Shown here in pieces: positions 6,053 through 8,129 of a stretch of 8,129 nucleotides of DNA. The stretch's first letter is position 1. Each line of letters starts with the position of its first letter. Under the pieces are notes generated by a model. The model was not told the DNA's origin. It worked only from the letters and a program-made list of their open reading frames with translations, and ran no database searches. Origin of the DNA: an uncultured Christensenellaceae bacterium (GTDB lineage Bacteria > Bacillota > Clostridia > Christensenellales > UBA3700). The stretch lies in the NCBI GenBank assembly GCA_902373595.1, contig CABKMX010000040.1, positions 1-8,129 on the forward strand, given 5' to 3'. The translations under genes were made by a program, and so were the position numbers.

Positions 6053-6535
6053 TCAGGCGAGCGCGAGCATGACCGCAATGCCGACGAGTACGCCGAGTTT
6101 TGCCGCGAGCTTGCCCGTAGTCGCGTACTTTTTCACCGCAATTTCGCGCGTCGGCGCGAACAGCGCGCGGTATCTTCTCAATTCCGTCAATTGCGTGTCC
6201 GTGTCGTACTTGCCCAGCGAATCGAGCATCTCGACGACGCGCCGCCTTTCGTATGCGGAAAAGATCGGCGATTTGAACTCCGTCTTTTGTCCCGACCTGA
6301 TGTCGCCGGCGAGCTTTCTCAACAGCGCGAACAGCTCTCCTTTTTTGTCGGCGGCGAAGTCCTCGGTGAGTTTGGGGAGCGGAGTTTTGGCATACGATAT
6401 TCCGCGTTCGAGCGAGTCGAGATATTCGATCAACGCGTCGAAAAACGCGCTTCTCCGCTTGTACAGATCGCATATCCCGAAGCCGACATACGCACAACAG
6501 ATAAACAGCGCCGCGCCGACAATCAAAGAAGACAA
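6053..6535 (-). CDS. spoIIIAB: Stage III sporulation protein AB (TTG start)
   Basis: SpoIIIAB is a membrane-anchored component of the SpoIIIA complex, resembling GspF-type secretion platform proteins. The protein is 160 residues (B. subtilis about 171). It has an N-terminal transmembrane helix (4-21), a helical cytoplasmic domain, and a C-terminal transmembrane helix (about 143-159). Family motifs are RGISYAKTPLPKLTED (44-59), LGKYDTDTQLTELRRY (107-122) and KKYATTGKLAAKLGVLVG (135-152). The start codon is TTG at 6535, with GGAGC about 10 nt upstream inside the end of spoIIIAA. No ATG is available nearby. It overlaps spoIIIAA by 13 nt, so weak initiation coupled to spoIIIAA translation is likely. 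Confidence 0.93.
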   Translation of the reverse strand: MSSLIVGAALFICCAYVGFGICDLYKRRSAFFDALIEYLDSLERGISYAKTPLPKLTEDFAADKKGELFALLRKLAGDIRSGQKTEFKSPIFSAYERRRVVEMLDSLGKYDTDTQLTELRRYRALFAPTREIAVKKYATTGKLAAKLGVLVGIAVMLALA

Positions 6536-7374
6536 TTCTTTTTCGCTCCGTCATAGACCGACGCGACGACGCCCTTGCCCGACAACGTGACAAAGTAGCG
6601 CATCGTAGCGGCGAGCGCGCCGTAAGTCGGGTCAGCGAGCAGTCTTGCCGCGCCGTCCGAGTGCGCGGTCGCAAGCACCTTGACTCCGCATCGGACCGCG
6701 TCGGCGATACACTCGACCTCGTGTTTGCCGAACAGCTCGTCCGTCGCGAGGACGTCGGGTCTCATCGCGCGTATCGCCTCGACATAGCCGTCGCGCTTGT
6801 TCGCGAACAGGACGACGTCGGTGTTTGCGCCGACATCGCAAGTCGGGACGCCGTCGACGCTCGCGGAGATCTCGTTGCGCTCGTCTATCGCAAGCACGTT
6901 TTTGCCGCCGTCGGACAGCCTTTTAATCATATACCGGAGCAAAGTGGTCTTGCCCATCCCGGGCGGCGACACGATTAAGGTGTTTTCGAATCGATTGACG
7001 ATTGTCTCTATCCTTCTGTCGCAAAAGTCGACCTCGTGAGGTATGCGAATGCAAATCGACGATACTTCGCGATATGCGGCAAGCTTGCCGCCCTTGTAGA
7101 CGCACTCGCCGCAAACGCCTATGCGCACTCCGCCGCGATAGGTCAAAAATCCCTGCGCCAACAAAGTCTCCGCTGCGTACACCGACCTGTCCGTAGCGAC
7201 GGCGAGCGCGCCGCGCACGTCCTCTATCGTCGCAACGCGTCCGACGGCAGCATACCCTCCGCCGCGCGACACGGTAGTGCGCTTGCCTGCGCGCAATCTG
7301 ATCTCGGTCACGCCGGACGGGTCTTGGATGCATGCGGCGATGTCTTCGTGCAGCAATTTGAGCCAATCGTTCAT
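6523..7374 (-). CDS. spoIIIAA: Stage III sporulation protein AA, ATPase
   Basis: SpoIIIAA is the ATPase of the mother-cell SpoIIIA apparatus, related to type II/IV secretion ATPases; its ATP hydrolysis is needed for sigma-G activity in the forespore. The protein is 283 residues (B. subtilis about 307). An N-terminal domain (1-80) includes VTEIRLRAGK (22-31) and GGVRIGVCGE (81-90), the usual family signature. The P-loop is SPPGMGKTTLLR at 136-147, with Ser136 where homologues have Gly. The Walker B-like VLAIDER is at 160-166, and RPDVLATDELFG (205-216) and VLATAHS (233-239) match secretion-ATPase motifs. The ATG at 7374 has GAGGTGA just upstream and begins the typical protein. The frame stays open to 7545, but that part covers the promoter and leader. 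It is the first gene of the operon and overlaps spoIIIAB by 13 nt. Confidence 0.96.
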   Translation of the reverse strand: MNDWLKLLHEDIAACIQDPSGVTEIRLRAGKRTTVSRGGGYAAVGRVATIEDVRGALAVATDRSVYAAETLLAQGFLTYRGGVRIGVCGECVYKGGKLAAYREVSSICIRIPHEVDFCDRRIETIVNRFENTLIVSPPGMGKTTLLRYMIKRLSDGGKNVLAIDERNEISASVDGVPTCDVGANTDVVLFANKRDGYVEAIRAMRPDVLATDELFGKHEVECIADAVRCGVKVLATAHSDGAARLLADPTYGALAATMRYFVTLSGKGVVASVYDGAKKNCLL

Positions 7375-7385
7375 ACTCACCTCTC
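7375..7385 (-). promoter_or_regulatory. spoIIIAA ribosome binding site
   Basis: GAGGTGA on the minus strand just before the ATG at 7374 matches seven bases of the anti-Shine-Dalgarno complement. It fixes the start of spoIIIAA and rules out the longer open frame, which has no ribosome site. Confidence 0.75.
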
Positions 7386-7388
7386 GTC

Positions 7389-7413
7389 GTCGCGGCTTGT
7401 CCGAAACCGCGAC
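7389..7413 (-). promoter_or_regulatory. Stem-loop at the predicted 5' end of spoIIIA mRNA
   Basis: On the minus strand GTCGCGG and CCGCGAC form a perfect 7-bp GC-rich stem with an 11-nt loop. Its first base coincides with the start predicted from the sigma-E-like promoter, and it ends 3 nt before the ribosome-site region. A 5'-terminal hairpin usually protects mRNA from decay; whether it does so here is inference. Confidence 0.5.
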
Positions 7414-7435
7414 CGCTATAACATATGCGGACAAG
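7396..7435. repeat. 8-bp inverted repeat around the spoIIIA transcription start
   Basis: CTTGTCCG (7396-7403) and CGGACAAG (7428-7435) are perfect reverse complements, 24 nt apart, centred about 2 nt from the predicted start. One arm abuts the -10 element. This could be an operator for a dimeric regulator, but the arms also overlap the leader hairpin and may be chance. Confidence 0.4.
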
Positions 7436-7448
7436 TTGCGGATAAGAC
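7420..7448 (-). promoter_or_regulatory. Putative sigma-E promoter of the spoIIIA operon
   Basis: On the minus strand GTCTTATC (7441-7448) resembles the sigma-E -35, followed by a 13-bp spacer and CATATGTT (7420-7427), close to CATAYANT with one mismatch. The predicted start is near 7413, about 38 nt before spoIIIAA. In B. subtilis the operon is switched on in the mother cell by sigma-E, which fits. No convincing sigma-A promoter is visible in the same stretch. Confidence 0.6.
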
Positions 7449-7622
7449 TTTCGAACAAAGAGCGAAAAAACAACATACAAAAGCCGACAAAACACCTGTT
7501 TTTTACGTCTAACCGCCAAAAACTATCCCACGAAAGACAAGCCACCCCCCAAACGCGCCAAAAACATTATGCTTTCGACATCTTACGGACAAACTCTTTT
7601 ACATTCCGTCCGCAAAAGGAGC
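7449..7622. other. Gene-free spacer upstream of the spoIIIA promoter
   Basis: Together with the promoter and leader this makes a 311-nt stretch without a gene (7375-7685). I see A/T tracts, a C6 run near 7545-7550, and a perfect Spo0A-box core TGTCGAA on the minus strand (7574-7580) beside a half-matching TTTGTCCG (7586-7593). No open frame here has a ribosome site or recognisable product. Confidence 0.5.
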
Positions 7623-7659
7623 AAAAAATGCGCCCCGCCGCATGATTGGCAAGGCGCAT
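7623..7659 (-). terminator. Intrinsic terminator after the GNAT remnant
   Basis: On the minus strand ATGCGCC (7653-7659) and GGCGCAT (7628-7634) form a 7-bp stem closed around an 18-nt GC-rich loop region. It is followed at once by six T residues (7623-7628 as A on the plus strand). It begins 27 nt past the stop of the GNAT frame and isolates the spoIIIA operon from upstream transcription. Confidence 0.75.
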
Positions 7660-7685
7660 GGGAAAATCGCTAAAAACTCAAACGG

Positions 7686-7955
7686 TTACTTTGCGTCGGG
7701 TCGGCAAAGCGGATCTATCTCGACGAACCACCCCATCTCGAAGCGCACTTCTTTGCGCTCGATGTCGTCGTTTTGGTAATCGCAAGTCAACACCCCGACC
7801 AGCTCGAGCCCCTGGCTGCGATAGAAATCTATCGCAGCGACATTGCACGATTGCGTTTCGAGAATGAGCATTCGGCAATCGCTCTCTTGCGTCTTTTGTT
7901 TGGCGAAGGTCATCAACTCGCTGCCGATGCCCCGCCTTCTCGACTTTTCGTCCAC
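7686..7955 (-). pseudogene. 5'-truncated GNAT N-acetyltransferase
   Basis: The frame holds the C-terminal half of a GCN5-related acetyltransferase that would transfer acetyl from acetyl-CoA to an amine. The acetyl-CoA-binding motif A (RRRGIGSELMTFAKQ, 6-20) is complete, as is motif B (LETQSCNVAAIDFYRSQGLELVG, from 52 by homology order). The tail ending RFEMGWFVEI resembles streptothricin-acetyltransferase-like GNATs. Only 89 residues remain, against about 140-180 in complete members. The first strands and helices are missing, the only start is a GTG at 7955 without a ribosome site, and a stop lies five codons further up (7971-7973). No other frame upstream encodes the missing part. Sequence beyond about 7960 is AT-rich and unrelated, so the gene was probably cut by an insertion, deletion or assembly junction. 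A terminator downstream suggests it was once a normal gene. Confidence 0.75.
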
Positions 7956-7989
7956 TTTGGGAAATAATATTTAGTTTGGCACAATCGGT

Positions 7990-8127
7990 CTAAAACACCG
8001 TTATGATGCTTCCCGGATTGTTGGAGGCATAAGTAAAGCCCTCGTTCCAAATGGAGCGAGGGCTTTCAGATAAATTAAGCTTGCCATTCGCAAAATAACG
8101 GCAGAAGAAAAGAACTAATTTTACATC
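7990..8127 (-). CDS. Unrecognised open frame entering from the right edge
   Basis: A frame open to the right window edge encodes 45 residues, then TAG at 7990. Its tail reads SESPRSIWNEGFTYASNNPG then SIITVF. I recognise no domain. It has lower GC than the neighbouring genes, and a strong hairpin (8035-8066) lies inside it, which is odd for a coding region. It may be the end of a real gene, the edge of a repeat or mobile element, or chance; the last two seem at least as likely. Confidence 0.2.
   Translation of the reverse strand, partial: DVKLVLFFCRYFANGKLNLSESPRSIWNEGFTYASNNPGSIITVF
8035..8066. repeat. Long perfect hairpin (terminator- or repeat-like)
   Basis: AAAGCCCTCG (8035-8044) pairs perfectly with CGAGGGCTTT (8057-8066). 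In plus-strand RNA the stem continues with one G-U pair and three more pairs to an AAAT tetraloop, 14 pairs in all. Both ends give short TTT tails but no long T-run. It could be a weak bidirectional terminator or one copy of a dispersed palindromic repeat. Confidence 0.7.
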
Positions 8128-8129
8128 AG

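Noticed and set aside
7437..7445. DnaA-box-like TTATCCGCA on the minus strand
   Set aside because: It is a single site with one mismatch to TTATCCACA, in a context with no origin features, and it overlaps the sigma-E -35.
7375..7545. 57-residue upstream extension of spoIIIAA
   Set aside because: It covers the predicted promoter, leader hairpin and ribosome site, and the homologous protein starts at 7374.
1..8129. CRISPR arrays, tRNA or rRNA genes, complete insertion sequences, defence genes
   Set aside because: No spaced direct repeats, no cloverleaf or rRNA signatures and no transposase or nuclease system genes were seen apart from xseA, a housekeeping repair gene.

Overview
All recognisable genes in this window lie on the minus strand, so transcription runs from high to low coordinates. 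The gene content, a complete spoIIIA operon (spoIIIAA to spoIIIAH), identifies the source as an endospore-forming Firmicute (Bacillota). Mid-range to high GC in the coding regions and the divergence of the proteins suggest an uncultured or gut-type Clostridia lineage, but the genus cannot be read from the sequence.

Layout in transcription order. At the far right (7990-8129) is AT-rich sequence with a strong GC-rich hairpin and the tail of an unrecognised open frame. Next is a GNAT acetyltransferase that has lost its N-terminal half (7686-7955), followed by an intrinsic terminator (7623-7659). A gene-free stretch (7375-7685) carries a sigma-E-like promoter and a 5'-leader hairpin for the spoIIIA operon. 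The eight spoIIIA genes follow from 7374 to 2683. They are tightly packed, with three successive TGATG stop/start overlaps, two longer overlaps, and one 105-nt gap before spoIIIAH. A 56-nt gap with a good sigma-A promoter then leads into a housekeeping group: asp23/yqhY-like, nusB, folD and xseA. xseA runs off the left edge.

How they work together. SpoIIIAA-AH form the mother-cell half of the SpoIIIA-SpoIIQ 'feeding tube' between mother cell and forespore. SpoIIIAA is the ATPase, SpoIIIAB-AE are membrane components, and SpoIIIAF/AG/AH have ring-building domains. The downstream genes are vegetative: Asp23 family envelope protein, transcription antitermination (NusB), one-carbon folate metabolism (FolD) and DNA repair (exonuclease VII large subunit). 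The order spoIIIA - yqhY - nusB - folD - xseA matches Bacillus subtilis, except that accB and accC, which in B. subtilis lie between spoIIIAH and yqhY, are absent here.

I found no novel defence or mobile system. The most interesting signal is the spoIIIAH/asp23 junction. There a perfect 10-bp inverted repeat overlaps both the sigma-A promoter spacer and the asp23 Shine-Dalgarno. It would hide the ribosome site only in read-through sporulation transcripts, not in transcripts from the local promoter.
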